Source of the DNA: Ogataea parapolymorpha DL-1
Taxonomy: Eukaryota > Ascomycota > Pichiomycetes > Pichiales > Pichiaceae
DNA: 64,000 nucleotides
Reading direction: 5' to 3'
NCBI RefSeq assembly: GCF_000187245.1
Contig: NC_027865.1
Span: 620,001-684,000, forward strand
A program made the position numbers and the translations under genes. The notes below the pieces were generated by a model. It saw only the letters and a list, made by a program, of their open reading frames with translations. It did no database searches and was not told where the DNA came from. Positions 56,067-64,000 of this stretch are shown one piece after another (the stretch's first letter is position 1; each line of letters begins with the position of its first letter).

Positions 56067-57938
56067 TTACGTAACACGCTTCGCGTCGGCGTCGCTCAAC
56101 TTATCAAACGGGTTGTACTCGGGCGGGTTGACGTTCACGCCCATCGGCGAGGCGACCGGCAGCACGACAGAAGCGGCAGTGGGCCCAATGGACGCCACGA
56201 GCGGCGTCGTCACCGGCAGCTGCGCCACGTGCTCGAGGCCACTCGTCTGGAGACTCTTCACCTGCTGCTGCATCGAGTCCTCCTTTTCCGACTGGAGCGG
56301 CGACGGGACTGTGCGGGCGGTGGCTTCCTGGCCAAAATGGCCGTTCTGGAAGTTGGCGACCGACGGGATCGATGAGAGAGGCGGCTGGTCCGTGGCGTTG
56401 GTGACCGACTGTTTGAGCACGCTTGTTTCGAGCCGGATCGTCAGCTCTTTGGTGGCTCGTGTAAGGTTCGAGAGTGCCCCACGCACCTCGTTCAGCGCTG
56501 GCATGTCCTGCAAAGCACCCTTTGTGGCTGCCAAAAAGCTGATGATCGACTTCAGAAACAGGTTTGTCTCCTCGTAGAGTCTCTTTTGCTGGTCTTCGTC
56601 GAGCCGCTGCGCGCTGCGTGTCTGATTGAGCACCGTCTTGATCCGTTTGGTCTGCTCCATAGAGCTCATGCAGTACGTTGTGAGCTCCTTGACCTTTTGC
56701 GCGATGTTGGGTAGGTCCTGGTTGTCTGGGCCGCCGTCCTGCGAGATTTGCGAGTTCTGTGTGTTTTGTGCGGTGCTGATGGCGCTCTTGGCCAGCGCGT
56801 CGTTAAGCTGGGTAAACACAGCGTGGGCCGCCTGTGTCGTGAAGCTGATTATATCGTATAGCTTCTCGTTGTCTGTCGTTGACTCGATGTTGCTGATAGC
56901 ACTTAGCTCCGAGTCCTGTCGCGCCACTGCCGGCAGACTCGTGTCGACTTTGAGCGGCTGGCGATGCACGGATGGCTGGCGCTGTGGGACAGGAATTGTC
57001 TGAGCGTGCTGCGGATTTGGAGGCGGCGCCCTGTTAATCTTGGGTGGCTGTGTGCGCAGCTTCTGGGGCGCCAGCGGAGCCGCAGAGAGCTGGGTGGGAC
57101 GCGAGCTCTTCTGCTGCGTCCGAGGCGTGAACGACGGGTCGAGAATTTTGCAGATGCTTGTCAGCTCCACCAGCAGCGAAAACAGCGAGAAGTACGCCAT
57201 CCGGATCGTTTCGGTGCCCAGCGATGCCACCATGTGGCTCGGAAACGTGAGATGGTCGACAATCTTGCGCAGATCCTTCAACAGTTCCACCAGCTGCGTC
57301 GCCAGTTGCGTGCGAAGACTCTCCTGGATGGCGTCCCTGTCTGTGTCGTTGGCACGGCGGTTGAGAAAGTCGTACAGGCTCACAAAGTTGTTGAACGAGT
57401 TTGTAGACGTGTTGATAGAGATCCCCAGGTTTTTTAGCACGCCCGTAAACTCGGAGTAGACGAATCGCACTTTGTGTGCCATTTTCATGGTGTCAGAAAA
57501 GGCCAGCCGTTCTGAGGCCGTCGAGCCGTGGACCTCGCGCAACGTGGTCAGCTTGCCGTCCGTGCCGGCCGTCTGTGATGCCAGCGACGGCTTTCTGGGC
57601 AGAGCCGACGCCGACAGCCCACCATTTTGCCCCGTCATCGAGGAAGAAGTAGGAATGGCACTCTGGCTCATGCTGCGCAGGTTTCGACCAACATGGTATT
57701 TCAGATCCTCCAGAGCAAGCTGCTTGGGCTCGCTCTTGCCACTCGCAGACGGCACCGACGACCCTATGCTTGCTGTGGAGCTGTTGGCGCTCGAGGGGCC
57801 CGGTTTGGGAGTCGAGCTTGTGGTGGAGGGAGGCTTGAACAGCCGGCCCAGACGTTTTTCTGCGCGCGTAGACTTGAACTGCGACTCGCTGTTGCTTCGG
57901 GAGCGCGTCAGCAAGACGTCATCGGAAAAAATCGACAT
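56067..57938 (-). CDS. Sog2-like protein (RAM-network domain), without leucine-rich repeats
   Basis: 623 residues. The first 150 are Ser/Pro-rich and basic, including KRLGRLFKPPS near residue 28. A helical domain (about 165-275, with SERLAFSDTMKMAHKVRFVYSEFTGVLKNLG) and a second helical block (about 360-510, EQTKRIKTVLNQTRSAQR, LNEVRGALSNLTRATKELTIRLE) resemble the C-terminal domain of the RAM pathway protein Sog2. No leucine-rich repeats are present, whereas Sog2 has them N-terminally. The nearest upstream gene is 87 bp away, so an LRR part is not lost just outside. The family call is weak to moderate. The protein ends in a NPFDKL motif. Confidence 0.5.
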   Translation of the reverse strand: MSIFSDDVLLTRSRSNSESQFKSTRAEKRLGRLFKPPSTTSSTPKPGPSSANSSTASIGSSVPSASGKSEPKQLALEDLKYHVGRNLRSMSQSAIPTSSSMTGQNGGLSASALPRKPSLASQTAGTDGKLTTLREVHGSTASERLAFSDTMKMAHKVRFVYSEFTGVLKNLGISINTSTNSFNNFVSLYDFLNRRANDTDRDAIQESLRTQLATQLVELLKDLRKIVDHLTFPSHMVASLGTETIRMAYFSLFSLLVELTSICKILDPSFTPRTQQKSSRPTQLSAAPLAPQKLRTQPPKINRAPPPNPQHAQTIPVPQRQPSVHRQPLKVDTSLPAVARQDSELSAISNIESTTDNEKLYDIISFTTQAAHAVFTQLNDALAKSAISTAQNTQNSQISQDGGPDNQDLPNIAQKVKELTTYCMSSMEQTKRIKTVLNQTRSAQRLDEDQQKRLYEETNLFLKSIISFLAATKGALQDMPALNEVRGALSNLTRATKELTIRLETSVLKQSVTNATDQPPLSSIPSVANFQNGHFGQEATARTVPSPLQSEKEDSMQQQVKSLQTSGLEHVAQLPVTTPLVASIGPTAASVVLPVASPMGVNVNPPEYNPFDKLSDADAKRVT

Positions 57939-58025
57939 CTCGTACTAGCACACAGAGCGATCGGATTTAGTTGTTTTGTCTTATTTTTCGAGCTCTAAAT
58001 TATACACCCACACACCCGTGCACCA

Positions 58026-59609
58026 TCAGGTCTCCTTTCTGACCCCGGACACAATGTCGTCGACGCGGAGCAGCATGCTGGCGCTCTCGATGGAGGTCTT
58101 GGCGCTCTGCTGCTTGATCACCTCGGGCTCCCAGATGCCGTACTCGTTCATGTCGACAATCTTGCCGCTTTCACCGTCGATTCCCCACGTGTGTTCGCCG
58201 TTGGCGTGCTTGGCTCTCAGCTGGGACAACACTCTGATCGGGTTGCCTCCGCAGTTCTGGATCAACGTTCTTGGAATCACCTCAAACGCGTCCGCAACCG
58301 CCTGGTACGGCCACTGCTGCACGCCCTCGATTTTCTTGACGCGCTCGGCGAGCCCGACGCTGACGGCCATCTCGGTGGCTCCTCCCCCCGGAGCGAGCGA
58401 CGGCTCGAAAAACACGTTTCTCGTCACCGCCATCGCGTCCTGCAAATTTCTCTCGATCTCGTTCAAAATATCTTTGGACGGGCCACGCAGCATCACCGTG
58501 CAGGCCCTTGGTTCCTGACATTTGACCAGGAACGAGAAATACTCGTCTCCAATCAGCTTCACCTCGAACAGGCCGCATTTCAAGCCAACGTCAGACTCCT
58601 TCAGGTCCTCCACGCGGTTCACGATCGTAGCCCCCGTGCATCTTGCTATTCTGTTGTTGTCACTCTTCTTCACTCTTCTCAGCACGGAACAGCCGCCTTT
58701 CAGCAGATAGTGCTGGGCCAGGTCCGAGACGCCCTTCTCGGTGATCACGAGATCCGGCTTCACGGCCAGGATCTGCTCACACATCAGCTTCACCTGCTCC
58801 TCCTCGATCTGCAACAGTCTGGCCCAGTCCTCCTCCTTGGTGATCTCGACGTTTGTCTGACTCTCGCCCTTCTTGTACTCCAGCGGACAGTCCAATAGCA
58901 CCACGCGCGGCTTCTCAATCACACGCTTCATTTTTGGATGGACCACGTCCTTGTTCAGCAGCACGCCGTCCAACACAACAGAGTCCTCGATCTCGCCGCC
59001 AGGAATCTTCTCCACACGCACATACCGCTTGATATCGATCTCCTTGTGGTCGCCCTCCTGCACAAGTACCGTCTTCACCGCCTTCAGCGCCAACTGACAC
59101 ATCAGCTGCGACCATTTGGCCACGTACTTGGTGCCAATGGCTGCGCTGATCAACTTCACCATCGCAGCCTCATTTTCCAGGTCCACAGGGATGCTCGTCT
59201 CGTGGATGATCTCCAAAGCGTCCTTCAATGCCTGTTTCAGCGCCTGGATGATCACCACCGGATGGATGTTTTTTTCTATGTATGGGAACGTCTGTGCAAG
59301 AATCTCGCCCGCAAGAATGATCACCGACGTGGTGCCGTCGCCGACCTCTTCGTCCTGCGTGCGGCTCAGCTCAATCATCGACTTGGCCGCCGGGTGCGCC
59401 ACGTCGATCTCCCGCAAAATCGCGTGCCCGTCGTTGGTCAGCACAATGCCTCCCATCGGATCCAGCAGCATCTTCAGCATGGCCTTCGGGCCCAAACACG
59501 TCCGAATGATATCCGCAACGGCCTTTGCCGCGGTGATGTTCTGGATCTGGGCCTCGCGGCCGGTCTGTCTCTGCGCAGCCGTGTTCATAAACACAACAGG
59601 GGCTTGCAT
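58026..59609 (-). CDS. CCT3: TCP-1 (CCT) chaperonin subunit gamma
   Basis: 527 residues. Group II chaperonin signatures are present: LTNDGHAILREIDVAHPAAK at 57-76, GDGTTSVIILAGE at 90-102, and the ATP-site GGGATEMAVS-type segment (APGGGATEMAVSVGL). The Cct3-specific apical part (KRVIEKPRVVLLDCPLEYKKGESQTNVE) identifies the gamma subunit. It folds actin, tubulin and other substrates in the cytosolic TRiC ring. Length is typical (S. cerevisiae 534). Confidence 0.95.
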   Translation of the reverse strand: MQAPVVFMNTAAQRQTGREAQIQNITAAKAVADIIRTCLGPKAMLKMLLDPMGGIVLTNDGHAILREIDVAHPAAKSMIELSRTQDEEVGDGTTSVIILAGEILAQTFPYIEKNIHPVVIIQALKQALKDALEIIHETSIPVDLENEAAMVKLISAAIGTKYVAKWSQLMCQLALKAVKTVLVQEGDHKEIDIKRYVRVEKIPGGEIEDSVVLDGVLLNKDVVHPKMKRVIEKPRVVLLDCPLEYKKGESQTNVEITKEEDWARLLQIEEEQVKLMCEQILAVKPDLVITEKGVSDLAQHYLLKGGCSVLRRVKKSDNNRIARCTGATIVNRVEDLKESDVGLKCGLFEVKLIGDEYFSFLVKCQEPRACTVMLRGPSKDILNEIERNLQDAMAVTRNVFFEPSLAPGGGATEMAVSVGLAERVKKIEGVQQWPYQAVADAFEVIPRTLIQNCGGNPIRVLSQLRAKHANGEHTWGIDGESGKIVDMNEYGIWEPEVIKQQSAKTSIESASMLLRVDDIVSGVRKET

Positions 59610-59679
59610 GGCGAATAGAAGAAAGAAGGTTTGAATATTTTTTTTTCTTGTCCAGCGAATTATTTACGTAATTATTTTT

Positions 59680-60999
59680 TCACATTTTCGCGAGCAGCCG
59701 GCGCTGGTAGACGAAACGCAGCACCGACAGCGACGCGGCTGTCGCGAGAAATAGCGCGCCCACAAAGATGCACAGCTTGTCGAAGCCGTCCACGTTGTCT
59801 ACGTGCCCTGGCGGGATGAACGTTCCCGCGATTATGGGCCCCACAAGTACGCCCACTGCTGCCGTCGGGAAAAAGACACCGAGATACGACGGCAGCTCGT
59901 CTGCAAACAGTTGGCCCACAATGGCCGGGGCCAAGCTCACAAACGGGCCTGTGGCAAACCCCCACGTAATACAGAACGCCAGCGTCGCAGCCGACGAGCG
60001 TGCCGTCATCCACAGCGCCAGTGGTAGCACGCCGCTGAGCACGAGCGTCGGGATCATTATGTTGAATCTGCCGAGCTTGTCGCCGATGTAGCCGCACGAA
60101 ACGCGCCCCAACAGCGTCGCCGCATTGACAATGGCCACGTTGTAGTCCTGGATCGGCTGTGCCACGCCCAGTCGCTGGCAAAACAGGTCCACGTAGAACA
60201 GGCCGGGGAAGAGCCCCAAAATGGCCACTGCGAACGAGATGTTGAGGACCTGGAAACGCCAGTTCAGCAACACTCGGAAGTTGATACGCAGCACATTCTG
60301 GCCCGGTTTGCGCGGTGGCGGCCGCACTCTAGGCCGCAGATTTGTGGTTGCAAAGGCCACCATCGGGATGTACAGAAACCCGATTATTCTGTTCCCCCAC
60401 GCAAACCCCACTTTGTTGATGAGGCCACGCACGCCGATCGGCCAGTATACGCCGGCCATACTGGCCCCTGCGGTGATCAGCCCCGACGCGATAGCTTTGC
60501 GCCGGTGGAAATATTGGAACACCACTCCGGCACAGTGCACGTACATGAGCCCAGACCCCAGCCCGAACATCAGGCCTTGCACCACGAAAATCTGCCACGG
60601 AGCCGTCGTGATCGACAGAAACATGTACGAAAGTATGCAAATGAGCCCGCCAGCCCCCACCATAACCTGCGGCCCTAAATAATACATCCCCACGGTCGAT
60701 GGAAGGGCTGTAGCAAAGGTGAGACAGCCCTGCAGAGATCCAATTATTGAAAGCGTGTTTGAGCTGATGTGGGGGTACTTGTTCTCATAGTAGCTCTGGT
60801 ACACGCCAAAAGAGTTGACCATGCCGAACGAGAGGGCCATGACTGTCGCTCCAGAGCACAGAGCCAGCCATGCGCGCAGCCCTCCCTCTGGCGGTGGGCC
60901 GGGAGATTGCCGTGAAGACTGCTGTGGAAGCGGCAAAGAATGTGCAGACGACGACGTCTTTTCGAGGTCGCAGCCGTGTTCAGTATCCATGGTGGTCAA
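59680..60999 (-). CDS. MFS transporter, monocarboxylate-porter (Mch) type
   Basis: 439 residues with 12 predicted helices after a polar N-terminus ending PPPEGGLRAWLALCSGATVM. The E/D-G-G-x-x-A-W at the first helix (PEGGLRAW) is a hallmark of fungal monocarboxylate-porter homologues. FGVYQSYYENKYP, YFHRRKAIASGLITAGASMAGVYWP and GRVSCGYIGDKLGRFN follow. S. cerevisiae Mch1-5 and Esbp6 belong here; Mch5 imports riboflavin, the others lack known substrates, so no substrate is assigned. The C-terminal tail is short. Confidence 0.82.
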   Translation of the reverse strand: MTTMDTEHGCDLEKTSSSAHSLPLPQQSSRQSPGPPPEGGLRAWLALCSGATVMALSFGMVNSFGVYQSYYENKYPHISSNTLSIIGSLQGCLTFATALPSTVGMYYLGPQVMVGAGGLICILSYMFLSITTAPWQIFVVQGLMFGLGSGLMYVHCAGVVFQYFHRRKAIASGLITAGASMAGVYWPIGVRGLINKVGFAWGNRIIGFLYIPMVAFATTNLRPRVRPPPRKPGQNVLRINFRVLLNWRFQVLNISFAVAILGLFPGLFYVDLFCQRLGVAQPIQDYNVAIVNAATLLGRVSCGYIGDKLGRFNIMIPTLVLSGVLPLALWMTARSSAATLAFCITWGFATGPFVSLAPAIVGQLFADELPSYLGVFFPTAAVGVLVGPIIAGTFIPPGHVDNVDGFDKLCIFVGALFLATAASLSVLRFVYQRRLLAKM

Positions 61000-61079
61000 A
61001 GACGGTCCGGCCTGTTCATGGAGGCTATTACTAATCTAACAATCTAATTCTTTTTCTGGATTACATAAGCTCCCAGATG

Positions 61080-62822
61080 TTAGCTTTTTCCTCTAGCTAG
61101 CAAGTCTGTTAGTTCCTCAGGCACGTCGAATTTCGGCAGCAGCAGCTCCAAAAGCTGCAGACCTGCGCCGATAGACAGCTGTGATAGGTCTGACCGGCTT
61201 GCGATTTTTTGCCCAATTTTTCCGCCTCCAAAACACCGCACCATCTCCGTCCACTGCCATTTGGTAGCAATGTCATTGTACGACCGGTTTGGGCCCTGGA
61301 TCACGCGTTCGATCGTGTAGCCATCGTTGTTGAGCAGATAAAGCACAGGGTCAACCTTGTAGCGTACCAGCGACGCGATTTCCTGCAGAGTCATCTCTGC
61401 TGCTCCGTCTCCCTCGACAGTGATAACACGGCCCGGAGAGCCCGAGTCGCGCTTGGCGATACATGCACCCAAAGTGGCCGGAATGGCGTATCCAATTGCG
61501 GCCCACAGGAACTGGTTGATGAACTTGGCTCCGTGCAGCTCGATGGTTCCTGTGGCCCACATAAACGAGCCGGTGTCGACGATAAGCACGTCGTTTGGCG
61601 TGAGCGACTGCTCAATATGCGTTCTGAGGTCATTCATGGTGAGTGGCTCGTTGCCTGTTGGTCTTGAAGGCCGCGAAATCTCGTATTTTCTGCTTCTGGC
61701 CACGCGCTCCACGTCCAGCTGCTCCACAAGCATCTCAAATACGTCTCTCATGTTGACGTCTGTGACAAGCTCTCCGCAAATAGAGACGCTGTCAATAGAA
61801 AGCGAAACAACATTTGTGTCCTGCAATTTTGCCGAAAATGCGCCGTTGTTCATCTCGACGTCAAACGTTCCAATTCGCAGCACCAGATCGGTCTCCTCGA
61901 TCGCGCGCGCCACGTCGCCGTTGCCCAGTGCTCCCTGGTACGTGCCCACAAACCAGGCGTGGCTCTCGTCTACAAGGCCCTTGCCCATGAACGTGTCGTA
62001 GACGTTGACCCGGCCGTCCAGCTTGGAAAGCAGTTTTGCCAGGGTGTTGGTCATCTTGCACCGCGAAATAAAATAGTCCACTAAAAGGGCCGGGTTCTGG
62101 CTGCTGTAGATCTTTTGCAGGATGGCTTCCACCACTGCAGTTGAGCGGCTGCTGATTTGCGGAACATAGTCCACAATCAGCGGCTCGTACAGCCGCGAGG
62201 TCGGAACTTTCATTTCTGTCAGATCGCACGGCAGAAACAGATACCCTGGCCGCAGACACCGATGGATCTCTCTGAGAACTCTGTCGACGGTAGAACAGGC
62301 CTTATCTGCGTCCAAATCTATAGATCCCTGCGCACAGCTGAAATTGGCGGCCACTTTCTCGTACAAATAGTGGTCTGGAGCCTCATACGTCTTGCTACCA
62401 CTCAATAAATGGTGGAATTTTTTGTCGGTGTTTTTCAGCCGCATGGCAGACGTGCCTACCAAATGCAGCAGCGGAGAGTACTCGGAGTACATCCCAGCCA
62501 CGCCAGCAAGCGCAGAAAGCTCGCCAACGCCAAACGTCGACACCAGCACAGCCATCTTCTCGCACGTCTTTGCGTAGCCGTCACAGGCATACGCCGCGTT
62601 CAGCTCGTTGCAACAGCCGATCCACTCCAGCCCATCGATATCATACAGATGCTCCAGAAAGTTGAGATTGAAGTCGCCTGGAACACCAAAAATCGATCTG
62701 ATCCCCAGCTGGTAGATGCGCAGTAAAATATATTCTGAGATGGTGATGTAGTCGGAATTAATTGAGTTCACCACCTGGTGGTATTGCCCGCTACAGGCGT
62801 CGCTTTGCAAAACAGGAGCCAT
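61080..62822 (-). CDS. Thiamine-diphosphate 2-oxo-acid decarboxylase (pyruvate decarboxylase family, possibly Aro10-type)
   Basis: 580 residues. Motifs equivalent to yeast Pdc1 are complete: D50 in GVPGDFNL, E73 in CCNELNAAYACDGYA, H137-H138 (KFHHLL), the ThDP/Mg motif from GDG 471-473 to N498-N499, and E505 in NNDGYTIERVIQGP. The enzyme should decarboxylate a 2-oxo acid to an aldehyde. Similarity to Pdc1 is clear but moderate, with several insertions and a longer N-terminus (about 20 residues), so the substrate may be pyruvate, phenylpyruvate (as in Aro10) or branched-chain oxo acids. No targeting signal is seen. Confidence 0.82.
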   Translation of the reverse strand: MAPVLQSDACSGQYHQVVNSINSDYITISEYILLRIYQLGIRSIFGVPGDFNLNFLEHLYDIDGLEWIGCCNELNAAYACDGYAKTCEKMAVLVSTFGVGELSALAGVAGMYSEYSPLLHLVGTSAMRLKNTDKKFHHLLSGSKTYEAPDHYLYEKVAANFSCAQGSIDLDADKACSTVDRVLREIHRCLRPGYLFLPCDLTEMKVPTSRLYEPLIVDYVPQISSRSTAVVEAILQKIYSSQNPALLVDYFISRCKMTNTLAKLLSKLDGRVNVYDTFMGKGLVDESHAWFVGTYQGALGNGDVARAIEETDLVLRIGTFDVEMNNGAFSAKLQDTNVVSLSIDSVSICGELVTDVNMRDVFEMLVEQLDVERVARSRKYEISRPSRPTGNEPLTMNDLRTHIEQSLTPNDVLIVDTGSFMWATGTIELHGAKFINQFLWAAIGYAIPATLGACIAKRDSGSPGRVITVEGDGAAEMTLQEIASLVRYKVDPVLYLLNNDGYTIERVIQGPNRSYNDIATKWQWTEMVRCFGGGKIGQKIASRSDLSQLSIGAGLQLLELLLPKFDVPEELTDLLARGKS

Positions 62823-62971
62823 TTTCGCCCATTACAGCCCGGCAGACGGCAGCTTATATAGCTTCGCAGCGGCCGGTGTTACCGTTGAAAACCTTTTCCC
62901 GTTACTAACCGTACATATCCGTTGCTCGCCGCAACTAGCCATGTCCCACAAATTCGTAATTCGTAAGCTCG

Positions 62972-64000
62972 TCATTCCTTCACCTCACGTGCCTCAACAT
63001 AATACCACACCACCGACTTGGCCAGCTTGAACGGGTTTTCCGTCTTGCTGTGGAAATTCTGCTCGGTGACCTGTCGCGGCTCAATTTTCGACACCCGGCC
63101 CACCAGCCAGTCCCGGTCGCTCAGCTCGATGTAGCCCTCGCCCTTGGTGTTCTTGAGGTAATAGTTCGGACACCCCACGTTGAACGCGGCCCAAGGCTGC
63201 TCGTCGCCGCCGCCGAGCTCCTCGTTGGCCGGAGTAAGCGTCTTCAAAAACAGAACCAGATCGCCAACTTTGAAGTTCCGGAACGCAATCTTGCCGTCCA
63301 GCTCGGCAGTGAGCGTCTTGAGCTCCTGTTTCTGCTGTGTCTTGTCTTTTTGCAACTTTCTCGCCAGCGTCTCCACGTCGCTGAACCGCCGGAACACCCG
63401 TTCAATCACAAGCTCGTTGTCAACATGGTTGAACCGCAAAAAGTTCTGGAACCCTTGCTCCACGTTGAGGCTCTCGTAATTGGCCAACAGCTTCTTCACC
63501 TTCTTCTCGATCGAGCTCTCCTCGCACAGACTCATGTCGATTAGTGAGCTCTCGTCTTTCTTGTGTACAATCTCGTCCTCGATGCCCAGATCCGACGAAA
63601 TCGTGTAATTCAGCACGTTCATGTCAACCCAATGGAGATACTGCTCTGCTTCCGGCACAACCTCGCTCGAAACAACCTCCATCAGCGCGTTATCGATATG
63701 CTCAGAGTCCTCAAACGTGTCGTTTTGCAAATTGCCGTTGTGCGTTGAGTCGCTAGCCTGCTTGATTTGTCTCTTGCGACTGCGTAGGCCCTTAACACGC
63801 TTGATGGTCAGCGTTCCAGGATGGTTGTCAAATGAGGGCGTCTCGCGAATCAACAACAGTCCTATAGATTCCAGCAAAAGACATACCCTTGTCAGGTTGC
63901 TGAAAATCTCGCCGCTCATCTGGTTCAGCTTGCCGTATGCTCCTTGCACAAGCTCATACAACTGGCAAAGAAGTCGGTCTTTGATCGCCAGTCTTTCATT
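62972..64000 (-). CDS. ATG11: Autophagy adaptor Atg11, C-terminal part (cut by window edge)
   Basis: The frame is open to base 64000, so 342 C-terminal residues are present and the N-terminal coiled-coil part lies outside. The visible part starts NERLAIKDRLLCQLYELVQGAYGKL, followed by GEIFSNLTRVCLLLESIGLLLIRE and a KLQKDKTQQKQELKTL coiled coil. The conserved C-terminal domain (KIAFRNFKVGDLVLFLKTL, WAAFNVGCPNYYLK, WLVGRVSKIE, WYYVEAREV) is that of Atg11. It links cargo receptors (Atg19, Atg30/Atg36, Atg32) to the autophagy machinery; in methylotrophic yeasts Atg11 is needed for pexophagy. Here the pattern is complete through the stop. Confidence 0.92.
   Translation of the reverse strand, partial: NERLAIKDRLLCQLYELVQGAYGKLNQMSGEIFSNLTRVCLLLESIGLLLIRETPSFDNHPGTLTIKRVKGLRSRKRQIKQASDSTHNGNLQNDTFEDSEHIDNALMEVVSSEVVPEAEQYLHWVDMNVLNYTISSDLGIEDEIVHKKDESSLIDMSLCEESSIEKKVKKLLANYESLNVEQGFQNFLRFNHVDNELVIERVFRRFSDVETLARKLQKDKTQQKQELKTLTAELDGKIAFRNFKVGDLVLFLKTLTPANEELGGGDEQPWAAFNVGCPNYYLKNTKGEGYIELSDRDWLVGRVSKIEPRQVTEQNFHSKTENPFKLAKSVVWYYVEAREVKE

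Noticed and set aside
1..64000. Transposon LTRs, telomere repeats, CRISPR arrays, viral sequences
   Set aside because: No direct or long terminal repeats, telomere-like repeats, spaced repeats or reverse-transcriptase or capsid-like frames were seen.

Overview
The window is about 64 kb of a budding-yeast nuclear chromosome. Nearly all genes are intron-less, intergenic gaps are short, both strands are used equally, and almost every product has a recognisable Saccharomycotina relative. The gene set and moderate GC fit the methylotrophic-yeast group (Ogataea/Komagataella type, most likely Ogataea), but the species is an inference. CTG is read as leucine: the invariant Leu of the kinase HRDLKPGN motif of the Slt2-like gene (near 19300) is CTG, which argues against the CTG-Ser yeasts. 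No virus, transposon, LTR, CRISPR array or prokaryotic cassette was seen.

Layout. 1-8.9 kb: the start of poly(A) polymerase (cut by the window edge), a DDB1/CPSF160-type beta-propeller protein, a Nup60-like nucleoporin, an alanyl-tRNA editing protein, an orphan zinc-binding-type protein, an AIF/FSP1-type flavoprotein and a secreted arylsulfotransferase-family protein. 9-16 kb: accessory transport region with a 14-helix MFS exporter, a tandem pair of amino-acid permeases and an orphan C2H2-like protein. 16-31.7 kb: housekeeping and signalling genes (dipeptidyl aminopeptidase, MAP kinase Slt2, SAGA subunit Hfi1, proteasome Rpn1, helicase Dhh1, SNARE Ykt6, Mia40, G-patch factor Spp382, phospholipase Ddl1). 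31.7-48.3 kb: a long gap, an orphan Ser-rich protein, Arg4, Erg26, Vps8, an ankyrin-DIL protein, Sam35, D-lactate dehydrogenase, tRNA-Phe(GAA), Tim54, Ure2, Mcm1, and a very small spliced gene for a Pmp1-type proteolipid. 49-64 kb: a PWWP chromatin protein, a second 14-helix MFS carrier, copper ATPase Ccc2 with three metal-binding domains, pyridoxal reductase, a Sog2-like protein without leucine-rich repeats, Cct3, a monocarboxylate-type MFS carrier, a pyruvate-decarboxylase-family enzyme and the 3' part of ATG11.

Functional links. Three mitochondrial protein-import factors (Mia40, Sam35, Tim54) lie within 19 kb, with the mitochondrial D-lactate dehydrogenase between the last two. Ure2, the cytoplasmic anchor of GATA activators in yeast, shares the window with two amino-acid permeases whose promoters carry GATAAG sites. 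Vps8, Ykt6 and Atg11 all serve endosome/vacuole traffic. These look like ordinary chromosomal neighbours, not one operon-like system. I found no convincing new multi-gene system. The least expected items are the 31-residue spliced Pmp1-like gene (48211-48344), the GC-rich inverted-repeat island next to it (about 47900-48120), the permease pair with an altered first-helix motif, and the long repetitive tail of Mia40.
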